DNA of 64,000 nt from WTFY01 sp965220875 (GCA_965220875.1 OZ244849.1:1922001-1986000); one strand, 5' to 3'. Numbered from the stretch's first letter, positions 53,326 through 63,046 are shown. The notes: generated by a model from the letters alone, not told the origin. Program-made: numbers and translations.

Positions 53326-53814
53326 ATGCAAATTCATACTGCGGACCTTTGTGATGCTCACGAATCAGAGGTCTCTGTAGCAGAACCGCTATTCAAGGAT
53401 TTTGGTGGCCTTGACTCATTTTACGGAAAAATTACGACCGTCAGGTGTTTTGAAGACAACTCGCTAGTCCGCGACACCCTAAGCAGCCAAGGGTCTGGTC
53501 ACGTGCTGGTAATTGATGGGGGAGGATCTACACGAAGGGCACTGGTTGGTGATATTTTAGCAAGAAAAGGAGTGGACAATAACTGGTCCGGTATCATAGT
53601 CCATGGGTGCATTCGCGACTCCCATGTTATCGCAACAATCAAGATAGGCTGCAAAGCCATTGGTACTGTACCGCTCAAAACCCAGAAAAAAGGTGTAGGA
53701 AAAAAAGACGTTCCAGTACAGTTTGCAAACGTGAAATTTGTTCCCGGTCACTATTTATATGCAGACAAAGACGGGATAATAGTGAGCGAGAAAAATCTTC
53801 TCGCCAAAACCTGA
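53326..53814 (+). CDS. rraA: RraA family protein (ribonuclease E activity regulator)
   Basis: A 162-residue protein: MQIHTADLCDAHESEVSV at the start, HVLVIDGGGSTRRALVGDIL in the middle, then WSGIIVHGCIRDSHVIATIKIGCKAIGT broken here into the RraA ring core, and LYADKDGIIVSEKNLL at the end. RraA trimers bind RNase E in some bacteria; related proteins are aldolases. Length and end match true RraA. It is followed 12 bases later by a hydrolase gene, so the two are probably co-transcribed. Confidence 0.94.
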   Translation: MQIHTADLCDAHESEVSVAEPLFKDFGGLDSFYGKITTVRCFEDNSLVRDTLSSQGSGHVLVIDGGGSTRRALVGDILARKGVDNNWSGIIVHGCIRDSHVIATIKIGCKAIGTVPLKTQKKGVGKKDVPVQFANVKFVPGHYLYADKDGIIVSEKNLLAKT

Positions 53815-53826
53815 CTGAGTCCTTAT

Positions 53827-54798
53827 ATGGATCCTGTGATTTACGACTATGGTTGGGGTATCACCTGCATTGATACCATGCTTGTCCAGCCCGGACGAGC
53901 AGCCTGTTATCTGATTGTACAAGATAAACATGCCGCATTTATTGACACGGGCACTGCTCATACTGTGCCGTACTTGCTGGAGGTTCTGAAATCAAAACGT
54001 ATCCCACCGGAAGCAGTCGAATTTGTTATTCCTACCCATGTACATCTGGATCATGCAGGTGGAGCAGGTGTATTAATGGAAAAGCTGCCCAATGCGACAT
54101 TAGTCATTCACCCAAACGGGGCACGTCATTTGATAGATCCCACCAGACTTGTGATGGGGGCAACAGAAGTCTATGGGACTGAGAGTTTCACGCGCCACTT
54201 TGGAGAAATCAGGGCAGTGAACAAGCAGCGTGTATTTGCTGCAGAGGACCAGACAACTATCAAGCTTGCATCCCGCACACTTACTTTTATAGACACACCG
54301 GGACATGCACGTCACCATTTCTGTGTCTATGATGAAACGAGCAAGGGTTTTTTTACCGGGGATACCTTTGGTCTTTCCTACAAGGAACTGGATAATGAAA
54401 ATGGAGCTTTTATCATGCCCACTACAACACCTGTACAGTTTGATCCAGGTGCCTGGCAAAGTTCATTGGACAGGTTGCTTGAATTTTGTCCCCAAAATAT
54501 GTATTTAACACATTTTGGCCGGGTGACTGAAATTAGCCGGCTTGCAAAAGAGCTGCGCCAAGATATAAATCGTTACGCAGAAATTGCCAGGCTACACGCG
54601 CGGGAAGATTGTCGTGGTTCAAAAATCCTTGCATCCCTGACTGAGTACCTGCACAAGCGACTGAAAGACTGTGGCTCCACACAAGACCTAGATATCACCA
54701 CGGAATTTCTCAAGGACGACCTGAATCTGAATACGGCAGGACTGGAAGTATGGCTGGACAGGCTTGACAAGCCATCCGGACAAAAAGTCAACGAATAG
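53827..54798 (+). CDS. Metallo-beta-lactamase-fold hydrolase (glyoxalase II-like)
   Basis: A 323-residue protein with the zinc motif FVIPTHVHLDHAGGAGVL (residues 62-75), then LTFIDTPGHARHHFCVYDE, GFFTGDTFGLSYKEL and a C-terminal FCPQNMYLTHFGRVTEI. These give the full His/Asp set of the fold. There is no signal peptide, so it is cytoplasmic. About 70 C-terminal residues are helical and extra to the core. The substrate is unknown; a thioester or glutathione ester is possible. It converges on livF with 5 bases between the ends. Confidence 0.88.
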   Translation: MDPVIYDYGWGITCIDTMLVQPGRAACYLIVQDKHAAFIDTGTAHTVPYLLEVLKSKRIPPEAVEFVIPTHVHLDHAGGAGVLMEKLPNATLVIHPNGARHLIDPTRLVMGATEVYGTESFTRHFGEIRAVNKQRVFAAEDQTTIKLASRTLTFIDTPGHARHHFCVYDETSKGFFTGDTFGLSYKELDNENGAFIMPTTTPVQFDPGAWQSSLDRLLEFCPQNMYLTHFGRVTEISRLAKELRQDINRYAEIARLHAREDCRGSKILASLTEYLHKRLKDCGSTQDLDITTEFLKDDLNLNTAGLEVWLDRLDKPSGQKVNE

Positions 54799-54803
54799 CC
54801 AGA

Positions 54804-55610
54804 TTACACAAAGCTGGGGCGGCGGCGGTGGTAGTACTTGACTCCATCGAATGACACGTCCTTCCCGCCTCCAAGGTACATCTCTGCTACATCTGTAGAT
54901 TCGAGCAATTCCTTTGAAGAGCCCCTTTTCACTACACGGCCATTTTCAATGACATAGCCAATTGAAGCATAACGCAATGCTACCATTGCATTTTGTTCTG
55001 ATACGAGAAAACTCACGCCTTCTTCTTCATTCAAACGCTTAATGATTTCGAATATTTGTTCAATGAACTGCGGTGCAAGTCCCATGGAAGGTTCATCCAG
55101 TAAAATCAGACTGGGCTTGGCCATCAATGCCCTGCCAACAGCAATCATCTGTTGTTCACCACCAGAGCATAAGCCTCCAGGATTCTTCCGCCTGCTTGTG
55201 AGACGCGGAAACAACTCATACACGTGCTCAAGATTTCTTTTCTGCTCCGCCTTGCTCATGTGTCTGATAAAAGAGCCCGTCAGCAGATTATCTTCTACAT
55301 TCAGGTGCGCGAAGATATGGCGTCCCTCCAGTACCTGAACAACACCCTGCTTCACTATCTCATAAGCGTTAAACTTGGAGATATCTTCGCCATACAATTC
55401 GATGGTACCTTTGGTAACCTCGCCTCTTTCAGCCTCCAGTAGACGCGAACACGCTTTCAGTGTCGTAGTCTTCCCTGCACCGTTAGCACCAAGTAAAGAA
55501 ACTACTTCACCTTTATTTACAGTGAGTGAAACCCCGCGCAACGCAAGTATCGCACCACCATACACAGCTTCTATGTTGTTGATTGCAAGTGCAGGGGGAG
55601 TAGTGTTCAT
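54804..55610 (-). CDS. livF: Branched-chain amino-acid-type ABC transporter ATPase LivF
   Basis: A 268-residue ATPase: Walker A SLLGANGAGKTTTLKACS, signature GGLCSGGEQQMIAVGRAL and Walker B PSLILLDEPSMGLAP. Q-loop and switch His regions (FLVSEQNAM) are present; the switch His is replaced, as is usual in LivF. It couples ATP hydrolysis to uptake with LivG. It is last in the acyl-CoA synthetase-livG-livH-livM-livF order. The C-terminal tail (VSFDGVKYYHRRRPSF) is typical of the subgroup found with acyl-CoA synthetases. Confidence 0.93.
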   Translation of the reverse strand: MNTTPPALAINNIEAVYGGAILALRGVSLTVNKGEVVSLLGANGAGKTTTLKACSRLLEAERGEVTKGTIELYGEDISKFNAYEIVKQGVVQVLEGRHIFAHLNVEDNLLTGSFIRHMSKAEQKRNLEHVYELFPRLTSRRKNPGGLCSGGEQQMIAVGRALMAKPSLILLDEPSMGLAPQFIEQIFEIIKRLNEEEGVSFLVSEQNAMVALRYASIGYVIENGRVVKRGSSKELLESTDVAEMYLGGGKDVSFDGVKYYHRRRPSFV

Positions 55611-55638
55611 GTTTACCTATCCGTCTGATTGGAAAGTA

Positions 55639-56751
55639 TTATGTCCTGAATGGCCAGATTCGCAATCTGTGTTTAATCGTATTCCATAATCCTGCAAAGC
55701 CGAAAGGCTGATAAATGAGCAGGACAACAATGATAGTGCCCACTATGATCTTCGAATTATTTTCCACGAAGGCTGTATCAAGATAGCCTCCGCCGAATAC
55801 AGCATCTCCAAACCGGGTAACCAGGATTGGCCAACCGTATACGAATATTGCTCCCAAGAACGAACCAAGAATTGAACCCAGCCCTCCTAGAATGATCATA
55901 AACATTACAAGAAACGACCTGCGCAAGTCATAAATCATGAAGTCCAGATTTCCGATATAGCAATATGAGTACATTGCACCTGCTACACCGCAATAAAAAC
56001 AGCTTACAAAAAATGCATTTAACTTTGTCTTGCCAACTGGAATACCAATAACCTTGGCAGCAATATCCATATCCCTCACAGCCATCCAGTTTCTTCCAGT
56101 AGAACTGCGAACCAGATTTTTGGCAGCTAGAGCCAATACCACACTGACTATCAGGGCGATCAGGTACCTCCAAACATAGGCATTGTATTCCTTGGCCATG
56201 CCGAGCATGTCAAAAATCTGGTCCTGAAACGGCAGGAAACGATAATGGAAAGGTGGCAGATGCACCACACCCGAGCTTGCATAGTTCAAGAACCAGGGAT
56301 AAGCGTTGAACAACCATTCATGGAAAAACTGCGCACACAGAGTCGATACAAGCAGGTAGAAGCCCTTGATGCGCAGGCTTGGGAGGCCAAATATTACCCC
56401 CATGAGGCCAGCCACTACACCCGCGGCCAGGAATGCCAGCCAAATATTCATCCATTCAACACGCAATAGCAGGTTATAAGCTGTAAATGCGCCAAATGAC
56501 ATAAACCCAGCAGTACCAAGCGAAAGCTGGCCTGTATAACCTGATGCGATATTCAACCCAAGACTTGCAATGCCCAGTACCATCATCGGTATCAGGATTG
56601 CACTGAACCAGTAATCATTGCCAATAAACGGCACAACAAAAAACATGAACGCCAGGAATGCCCACATTATCCACCGGTCTTCCCGTACTGGAACCATACG
56701 GCGGTCTTCAATATAGCTGCTGACAATCTGGCCTGTTTCCCGGTAATACAT
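55639..56751 (-). CDS. livM: Branched-chain amino-acid-type ABC transporter permease LivM
   Basis: A 370-residue membrane protein with about nine to ten hydrophobic segments. The family stretch ASLGLNIASGYTGQLSLGTAGFMSFGAFTAY is present (given here in pieces: NIASGYTGQLSLG), as is MVIMLGGLGSI-like FMIILGGLGSILGSF. It forms the channel with LivH. The usual periplasmic binding protein gene between livM and livF is absent: only 28 bases separate them. Confidence 0.93.
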   Translation of the reverse strand: MYYRETGQIVSSYIEDRRMVPVREDRWIMWAFLAFMFFVVPFIGNDYWFSAILIPMMVLGIASLGLNIASGYTGQLSLGTAGFMSFGAFTAYNLLLRVEWMNIWLAFLAAGVVAGLMGVIFGLPSLRIKGFYLLVSTLCAQFFHEWLFNAYPWFLNYASSGVVHLPPFHYRFLPFQDQIFDMLGMAKEYNAYVWRYLIALIVSVVLALAAKNLVRSSTGRNWMAVRDMDIAAKVIGIPVGKTKLNAFFVSCFYCGVAGAMYSYCYIGNLDFMIYDLRRSFLVMFMIILGGLGSILGSFLGAIFVYGWPILVTRFGDAVFGGGYLDTAFVENNSKIIVGTIIVVLLIYQPFGFAGLWNTIKHRLRIWPFRT

Positions 56752-56770
56752 GCTGTAAGCTTACCTTTCT

Positions 56771-57718
56771 TTAAATTCTCTCAATATCACGTTCACCAAA
56801 TATTCCTGTGGGGCGTATCAAGATAAAGACCAATGCGGTCAAATAGGCCCACCAGTGTTCGATTCCCTGGCCACCGAATACGTCTGCAAAAAAGATCTCA
56901 CCCAGCTTCTCGCTTGCTCCAATAATCAAGCCGCCAACAAGGCAGCCGGGAATTGAAGTCAGTCCACCTATCAGTATGACAGGCAAACCCTTCAATACGG
57001 CCCAAGTAAGAGTGAAGGAGACACTCAGCCGATCTGCCCAGATTAGCCCTGCAATAAAGCAGATAACACCTGTCACAGCCCATACGATAGCCCAGATTTT
57101 TGTGAGAGGGATGCCAACTGCCTGAGATGCCATATGATCATCTGATACAGCTCGCAACGAGAGGCCCGTTCGAGTGTACTGAAAAAACAGATAAAGCCCG
57201 ATTACAAGGCTCAATGCAACCGCTGCTGCAAAACCATCGAACTTACTTACCAATATGTCCAACCACGGAATAATCTCTGAAACGAATACTGGGTCAGTAG
57301 GAACCCCCAACTCGACACCATGAACTGCAGAATCCCAAGTTCCCTGTGCCAGACCTTCCAAAAAATAATTCACGCCTACTGTCGCCATGAACAAAGATAA
57401 CAGATCCTGGTTTGCCAAAGGTCGCATCACAGTACGTTCAATGATGATTCCTAAGATCACCATGACCACACACGTGATAGCAAATGCTACCCAAAAGTTA
57501 ACCTGACGCTCAGTAAGGCTAACAAAGGTCAGGGCGGCAAATAGAAGCATGGTGCCTTGGGCAAAATTGAACACGCCAGATGACTTGTAAACCAGAACAA
57601 ATCCTATTGCCACCAGCGAATACATAATCCCGGAGAGCATGCCCCCCACGAATACTTCGAGGCCGAACAAGGTCAACATTTCAGCAAATGCGCCCACTAG
57701 CGAATTTAAAACTTCCAC
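56771..57718 (-). CDS. livH: Branched-chain amino-acid-type ABC transporter permease LivH
   Basis: A 315-residue membrane protein with about eight hydrophobic segments. LivH features are GMLSGIMYSLVAIGFVLVYK, FNFAQGTMLLFAAL, GLSLRAVSDDHMASQAVGIP and WAVLKGLPVILIGGLTSIPG. It pairs with LivM. It lies 27 bases after livG and 19 before livM. Confidence 0.93.
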   Translation of the reverse strand: MEVLNSLVGAFAEMLTLFGLEVFVGGMLSGIMYSLVAIGFVLVYKSSGVFNFAQGTMLLFAALTFVSLTERQVNFWVAFAITCVVMVILGIIIERTVMRPLANQDLLSLFMATVGVNYFLEGLAQGTWDSAVHGVELGVPTDPVFVSEIIPWLDILVSKFDGFAAAVALSLVIGLYLFFQYTRTGLSLRAVSDDHMASQAVGIPLTKIWAIVWAVTGVICFIAGLIWADRLSVSFTLTWAVLKGLPVILIGGLTSIPGCLVGGLIIGASEKLGEIFFADVFGGQGIEHWWAYLTALVFILIRPTGIFGERDIERI

Positions 57719-57745
57719 TAGTACTCCTCCACTATGCCTAGGTTT

Positions 57746-58549
57746 TTAATCCCCATGACTTACACCCAGATATGCATCAATCACATCTTGATTGTTTTTT
57801 ATTTCCTCGGGCGTGCCGTCACCAATTTTCTTACCATAATCCATTACAATCACATGATCGGAAATATCCATCACCACTCCCATATCATGCTCAATCAGGA
57901 CTATCGTTGTTCCACGGTTGCGATTGATTTCCTGGATGAAACAGGCCATGTCCAGTTTTTCATCCAGATTCATGCCTGCGATAGGCTCGTCCAATAGTAG
58001 CATCTTTGGCTCCGAGGCCAAAGCTCGGCCAAGTTCTACTCGTTTTTGCAGACCATAGGATAATGAAGACACGGAAACCTTCCGAATTGCTTGAAGCCCT
58101 AAAAACTCGATAATTTCCTCTACGGCTTCACGATGCCGCAGCTCCTCACGTCGACTTCGACCGATTCCTAAAGCATTTTCTATGAACGTTGATTTCATCA
58201 TCAAATTTCGACCTGTCATGATGTTCTCAACGGTTGTCATGCCGGAAAACAGCGCAATGTTTTGAAAGGTCCTCGCTATCCCCATGACCGCAGCAGAATG
58301 TGGCCTCATCTTGGCGAATTTTTTCCCCTCATAGGTTATTGAACCTTGTTGCGGAGTATAGACACCATTGATCACATTCAGCATCGAGCTTTTTCCTGCA
58401 CCATTCGGACCAATCACGGCACAAATTTCCCCTTTATAGACAGTAAAGCTAATGTCCGTGATAGCCTTTGCACCACCAAAAGACAGGTCTATACTTTCAA
58501 TCACCATGTGAGGTGTTTTTCCGTTTGTTCCGTTTGCCACCTTGACCAC
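57746..58549 (-). CDS. livG: Branched-chain amino-acid-type ABC transporter ATPase LivG
   Basis: A 267-residue ATPase with IGPNGAGKSSMLNVING (Walker A), GIARTFQNIALFSGMTTVENIM, SSLSYGLQKRVELGRALAS (signature, with YG in place of GG) and PKMLLLDEPIAGMNLDEK (Walker B). VLIEHDMGVVMDISDHVIVMD follows. The LivG-specific helix insert is present. It overlaps the acyl-CoA synthetase region closely (3-base gap), so both are made from one mRNA. Confidence 0.93.
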   Translation of the reverse strand: MVKVANGTNGKTPHMVIESIDLSFGGAKAITDISFTVYKGEICAVIGPNGAGKSSMLNVINGVYTPQQGSITYEGKKFAKMRPHSAAVMGIARTFQNIALFSGMTTVENIMTGRNLMMKSTFIENALGIGRSRREELRHREAVEEIIEFLGLQAIRKVSVSSLSYGLQKRVELGRALASEPKMLLLDEPIAGMNLDEKLDMACFIQEINRNRGTTIVLIEHDMGVVMDISDHVIVMDYGKKIGDGTPEEIKNNQDVIDAYLGVSHGD

Positions 58550-58552
58550 CTC

Positions 58553-60439
58553 TTATGCTGACTTAAGCTTCAACTTGGCTAATACTTCACCAGTTGAAGC
58601 ATCCGTGACATCATAAGCCTGTTGGGAGGAGTACAGTGCATCAACCAGTGCCTTATGCCTGCCCATCACTACATCCCGCCTGATTTTTCTTGAACGGGTA
58701 ATTTCACCAGTCTCCACGTTAAATTCTCTGTGCATGATCAAATATCGTTTTATTGGAGGGCAGGCTTTACCTTCGATTTGTTCAATATGCGAATTGACAT
58801 TATCCACAGTCTTACTCACAAGCTCATACACTTCATCCTTGGTCGCCAGGTCTCGGTAACCAGTGAATCTTATATTATGGGTCTCTGCCCAACTCCCAAC
58901 TGTATCGCTGTCAATTATCAAAAATGCGGCAAGTGAATCCTTACCCTCGCCTACTGCAATGGCATCCTTAATGAATGGTGATGATTTGAGTGCATTTTCG
59001 ACCAATTGTGGTGCAAATGTATCACCATTACCAAACTTTCCAAGTGAATCTACACGCCCCGAAATTTTCAAGGAACCTTGCTCATCGATTAATCCCAGGT
59101 CACCCGTCCGTACCCAACCTTCCGCGTCCTTGGCTGCTGCCGTAGCATTTGGATGGCCATAGTATTCCTTGAATGTGTTAATGCCCCTGAAGGCTATTTC
59201 TCCATCCTCATAGCGCCTGATCTCCACACCCGGAAGAGGAGCACCCATCACAAACTCACCGTTCGGACTGTTAATCTGGCTAGGGCCCTGAACGCAAATA
59301 AATCCAGCACTTTCAGCAGTTCCGTAAGCTTTTTTCAGGTGCACACCGATGCTGCGATAAAAGTTGAAAATTTCACTGCTCATGATATCGCCACCTGTTA
59401 ATGCCTTACGCAATCTGGATAAGCCGTAGACATTTTTGAGGGGTGAAAACATCAATATGCTTCCAACCTTGAACCAGAAACTATCTAGTCCGCTGATTTT
59501 TCCAGTTTTAAGAAACTTCTCACGGTTACCACGCGCAACGGCAAACCACTTGTTGAAGGACTTGGTACTTGAACGCTGGGACCGGGCAATAATTTCCGAA
59601 TACAACTGCTTGTAGAAGTGTGGTGGTGCGTAAAGTATCGTAGGACCAATTTCACGCAAGTCATTCATTATAGTTTCGTTGCTTTCAGGACAATTAACCG
59701 TGAAACCCTTCAGCAGCCATAATGCATAGGTAAACAAAAGTCCTGCTGCATAAGACATGGGCATGAAAGCAATAACTTGTTCCTCTTGCCGTATCCTTTC
59801 CTGCTCGGCCAAGGCCTTGGCAGTATTTATCATGCTCCCATGGGTGTGAACAGAGCCACGCTCCTGGCCAGATACACCAGATGTGTACAAGATAAACGCA
59901 TCGGTATCCTCTGTGATTTTCCCGATTGTCTCATCAAACAAGCTGGGATGCTGAGACTTGTGCTTCTCACCCGATATCTGCAACTCTTCAAAACTGCTCA
60001 AATGAGTATGGTCATACTCCTGCATGCCTCGACCGTTATAATAAATCACTTCGCTAAGGTTCTTGCACTGGTCAATTACATTGTACAGAGCGTCAACCTG
60101 CTGCTGGTCTTGAACGATGGCAAACTTGGCCTCGCAATTATTGAGGTAGGAAATAAGCTCTTCAGTATTGGAATCTGGATGGACAGGTACAGGAACTGCT
60201 CCCAGGGTCTGAACCGCTATCATAGCCAAGTAGAGTTCAGGAATATTGCTTCCGATTATGGCTACTTTTTCACCTGCTGACAGGCCCTTCGAAGCTAAGC
60301 CATAAGCACATTTCTCTACAACGGGACTCGCCTCTCCCCATGTCCACTCGTGCCACAGACCAAGTCGCTTGACCCGCAGGGCCGTATCGTTTGCACGACT
60401 TTTAAACTGCTGTTGGAATAGACTTGGAATTGTTTCCAT
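58553..60439 (-). CDS. AMP-binding acyl-CoA synthetase (long-chain type) of the liv operon
   Basis: About 628 residues from ATG 60439, preceded by AGGGAT at ten bases; the frame extends to 60475. The adenylate loop reads FILYTSGVSGQERGSVHTHG, with Arg in place of the usual Lys near its end. Then come YGTAESAGFICVQGP, GWVRTGDLGLIDEQGSLKISG and a C-terminal TRSRKIRRDVVMGRH with the likely catalytic Lys. It activates a carboxylic acid as its CoA thioester. Fusion in one operon with liv-type transport genes suggests uptake and activation of the same acid, for example an aromatic or fatty acid. The true substrate is unknown. Confidence 0.9.
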   Translation of the reverse strand: METIPSLFQQQFKSRANDTALRVKRLGLWHEWTWGEASPVVEKCAYGLASKGLSAGEKVAIIGSNIPELYLAMIAVQTLGAVPVPVHPDSNTEELISYLNNCEAKFAIVQDQQQVDALYNVIDQCKNLSEVIYYNGRGMQEYDHTHLSSFEELQISGEKHKSQHPSLFDETIGKITEDTDAFILYTSGVSGQERGSVHTHGSMINTAKALAEQERIRQEEQVIAFMPMSYAAGLLFTYALWLLKGFTVNCPESNETIMNDLREIGPTILYAPPHFYKQLYSEIIARSQRSSTKSFNKWFAVARGNREKFLKTGKISGLDSFWFKVGSILMFSPLKNVYGLSRLRKALTGGDIMSSEIFNFYRSIGVHLKKAYGTAESAGFICVQGPSQINSPNGEFVMGAPLPGVEIRRYEDGEIAFRGINTFKEYYGHPNATAAAKDAEGWVRTGDLGLIDEQGSLKISGRVDSLGKFGNGDTFAPQLVENALKSSPFIKDAIAVGEGKDSLAAFLIIDSDTVGSWAETHNIRFTGYRDLATKDEVYELVSKTVDNVNSHIEQIEGKACPPIKRYLIMHREFNVETGEITRSRKIRRDVVMGRHKALVDALYSSQQAYDVTDASTGEVLAKLKLKSA

Positions 60440-60944
60440 GAAAGCTACATCCCTTTTCTGGAATTCTTGATGCAAGCTAGCTGCTCATTGCAAGCCACTA
60501 ACTTCCAATTTATCAACTTTGAAATCTCAAAACTTACAGTATGATTTAATTCCACTCGCCTGACTTATTCTTTCTTCCCTTACGCTTTCGCTTACCTAGA
60601 GCAATAGGGCTTAAACATCAACTGTAATTCTTATTGTTTTATTTCCTGAAGCTCGATTTTTCTCTCTAGTTCGCAGCTTTCAGTAGGCTGTAAACTTACA
60701 CCAGTAAACCAATGCTTTGCAAGCATTGTATGCACAGATTGCGATTTATTCTGAAATTTTTTCAAGGATGTAATTTATAAATTTTTTGTTTTCTCCTGCC
60801 AATTTATCCACGTACTGTTTTTCAAGCAAATCATTTCATACCAAGATACACGCAAGGATTTACGAGTCCTACAGAACCTTCAACCAAATATAAGAAATAA
60901 ACCTTAAAATATCCTCTATATTTTTGTTATTTATATGATTTTAT
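60440..60944. other. Intergenic region upstream of the acyl-CoA synthetase-liv operon
   Basis: 505 bases, A+T rich, with no supported gene. It contains a perfect inverted repeat CAATGCTT-TGC-AAGCATTG at 60710-60728 that could be an operator for the operon. No regulator gene is adjacent. Confidence 0.4.
60710..60728. repeat. Perfect 8-bp inverted repeat upstream of the acyl-CoA synthetase operon
   Basis: CAATGCTT and AAGCATTG flank TGC. The spacing and symmetry fit a dimeric regulator site, about 270 bases upstream of the operon start. It could also be a weak hairpin. Confidence 0.5.
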
Positions 60945-61373
60945 TTATCTACGCAACCTGAAAAATTCTTTTAGCAGCAAGCTACACTCCCGTTCCAAGA
61001 TTCCACCAGTAATTTCAACGGCATGATTATGCCTTCGGTCAGACATCAGATTGAAGGCAGAACCTGCTGCTCCCGTACTGGGATCATGTGCCCCGAATAC
61101 CAGCCTTTTGATTCTAGCCTGAAGAATTGCACCGGCGCACATTACGCAGGGTTCCAAGGTTACAAACAAAGTAGCGCCTGGCATTCGGTAATTTCCCAAA
61201 TATCTGGCAGCAAGACGGATGGCAACTATTTCAGCATGTGCACTTGGATCATTTGCACGTATAGGCTGATTGAATCCTTTTCCGATGATACAGCCCTCAT
61301 GTACAACCACTGCACCTACCGGTACCTCATCGCACACCTGAGCTTGCTGTGCTAAATCCAATGCCTCACGCAT
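60945..61373 (-). CDS. tadA: tRNA adenosine-34 deaminase
   Basis: The first conventional start (ATG 61373) gives 142 residues: EVPVGAVVVHEGCIIGKGFN, then DPSAHAEIVAIRLAAR (zinc His and proton-shuttle Glu) and FVTLEPCVMCAGAILQARI (two zinc Cys), ending in a typical LLLKEFFRLRR. It converts A34 to inosine in tRNA-Arg. The codons upstream, in the same frame, encode HFADDKFW, which matches the conserved N-terminal helix of TadA. A CTG at 61415 has GGGAG nine bases before it and may be the true start. It follows guaA, whose stop is at 61422. Confidence 0.96.
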   Translation of the reverse strand: MREALDLAQQAQVCDEVPVGAVVVHEGCIIGKGFNQPIRANDPSAHAEIVAIRLAARYLGNYRMPGATLFVTLEPCVMCAGAILQARIKRLVFGAHDPSTGAAGSAFNLMSDRRHNHAVEITGGILERECSLLLKEFFRLRR

Positions 61374-61421
61374 CCAGAATTTGTCGTCAGCAAAATGTGT
61401 TCCTGATCCCGACAGTACAGT

Positions 61422-62996
61422 TCACTCCCACTCAATTGTAGCCGGGGGCTTCCCAGAAATATCGTAAGTCACTCTGGAAATTCCACTCACTTCATTGATG
61501 ATTCGCCTCGAGACATGATCAAGAAACTCATAAGGAAGCCGCGCCCAGCTTGCAGTCATAAAATCAGTAGTCTCTACAGCACGTAGAGCAATCACATTTT
61601 CATACCTTCTACCGTCACCCATGACACCTACGGACTTTACCGGCAAGAGTACTGCAAAGGCCTGCGAAACCTGGTCATACAAGGAATTTTGCTTGAGCTC
61701 AGAAATAAAAATGTCGTCTGCATGTCTCAACAGGTCCGCAAGCTTCTTATTTACAGAACCTAATATGCGTACCCCGAGACCTGGCCCAGGAAATGGGTGT
61801 CGAGAAACAATCTCACTGGGTAATCCTAGCTGAAAACCTATCTTACGAACTTCGTCCTTAAACAATTCTTTAAGTGGCTCAATAAGCTTTAGCTTCATAT
61901 TTTTTGGCAATCCCGCTACGTTGTGATGGGATTTGATCAAGTGTGCTTTACCTGTTGCTGCACCTGCAGACTCGATGACATCCGGATAGATCGTTCCCTG
62001 TGCAAGCCACTTGACATCACGGAGTTTTGCTGCTTCACACTCAAAGGTTTCGATAAACAGATTCCCTATCATGACTCGTTTTTTTTCTGGATCTTCAACT
62101 CCCTTGAGCGCACTGAAAAATTGCCGCTCTGCGTTCACACGGATGACTTTCACGCCCAAGTGCCGGTCAAAAGCCTGCATAATCATATCACCCTCATTTA
62201 GACGCATCAGGCCTGTATCAACAAAAATACAAGTCAATTGATCACCTACCGCCTCGTGCAGAAGTGCAGCGACAACAGATGAGTCAACTCCCCCAGATAA
62301 TGCCAGCAAAACTTTGTCGCTGCCCACCCGAAGCTTTATTCTCTCGCTGTATTCCCGAATGACATTTGTAGCTGTCCAACTCGTGTCACAACCGCATATC
62401 GAGTGTACAAACCGCTTCAGAATCCTTCTGCCCTGTTTGGTATGCGTGACTTCAGGGTGAAACTGCAGGCCGAACAATCTTTTCTGTTCGTTTGCAATAG
62501 CTGCAATAGGAGAACTACTGGTGCTCCCTATAACTTTAAATCCATCAGGAAGTCTTACCACCTGGTCACCGTGAGACATCCAGACATCCAAGACACAAGT
62601 TCCATTTTGCATTCTGCTGTCGCTGATGCCACCAAGCAATTCGGAGTCTGATTCCATCCTGACCTGGGCATGACCAAATTCCCGCAGCCCTGAAACCTTC
62701 ACTTCCCCTCCCATTTGTTTTGCCATGGCATGCATGCCATAGCAAATACCCAGCACAGGCACACCCTGATCAAGTGCCGGCTCAACTTCATAGAATGAAT
62801 CATTGGCAGCGACTGATTCCGGGCCCCCTGATAAGACGATACCTTTTGGTTGGAAAGCCTTGATCATTTCAACTGAGACATCACAAGGGTGTATTTCACA
62901 GTACGTGCCAAGTTCACGGATGCACCTGGCGATCAATTGGGTATATTGGGACCCAAAATCTAGAATCAATACCTTGTCCGCTTGAATATCAGTCAT
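61422..62996 (-). CDS. guaA: GMP synthase (glutamine-hydrolysing)
   Basis: A 524-residue protein. Class I amidotransferase domain: LILDFGSQYTQLIARCIREL, PVLGICYGMHAMAKQMGG (Cys nucleophile) and FGLQFHPEVTHTKQG (His, Glu). ATP-pyrophosphatase domain: LLALSGGVDSSVVAALLHEA. Dimerisation domain ends SGKPPATIEWE. It converts XMP to GMP. It lies about 50 bases after guaB in the same orientation, the usual guaBA operon, and is followed by tadA. Confidence 0.98.
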   Translation of the reverse strand: MTDIQADKVLILDFGSQYTQLIARCIRELGTYCEIHPCDVSVEMIKAFQPKGIVLSGGPESVAANDSFYEVEPALDQGVPVLGICYGMHAMAKQMGGEVKVSGLREFGHAQVRMESDSELLGGISDSRMQNGTCVLDVWMSHGDQVVRLPDGFKVIGSTSSSPIAAIANEQKRLFGLQFHPEVTHTKQGRRILKRFVHSICGCDTSWTATNVIREYSERIKLRVGSDKVLLALSGGVDSSVVAALLHEAVGDQLTCIFVDTGLMRLNEGDMIMQAFDRHLGVKVIRVNAERQFFSALKGVEDPEKKRVMIGNLFIETFECEAAKLRDVKWLAQGTIYPDVIESAGAATGKAHLIKSHHNVAGLPKNMKLKLIEPLKELFKDEVRKIGFQLGLPSEIVSRHPFPGPGLGVRILGSVNKKLADLLRHADDIFISELKQNSLYDQVSQAFAVLLPVKSVGVMGDGRRYENVIALRAVETTDFMTASWARLPYEFLDHVSRRIINEVSGISRVTYDISGKPPATIEWE

Positions 62997-63046
62997 AACT
63001 TCATGCTAACAGAATAGATAGATGTAACTGCCAGCAGCCCAACTAT

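Noticed and set aside
53137..53361. 74-codon minus-strand frame upstream of aceA
   Set aside because: Overlaps the start of rraA on the other strand, has odd composition and no family. The region is better read as intergenic with inverted repeats.
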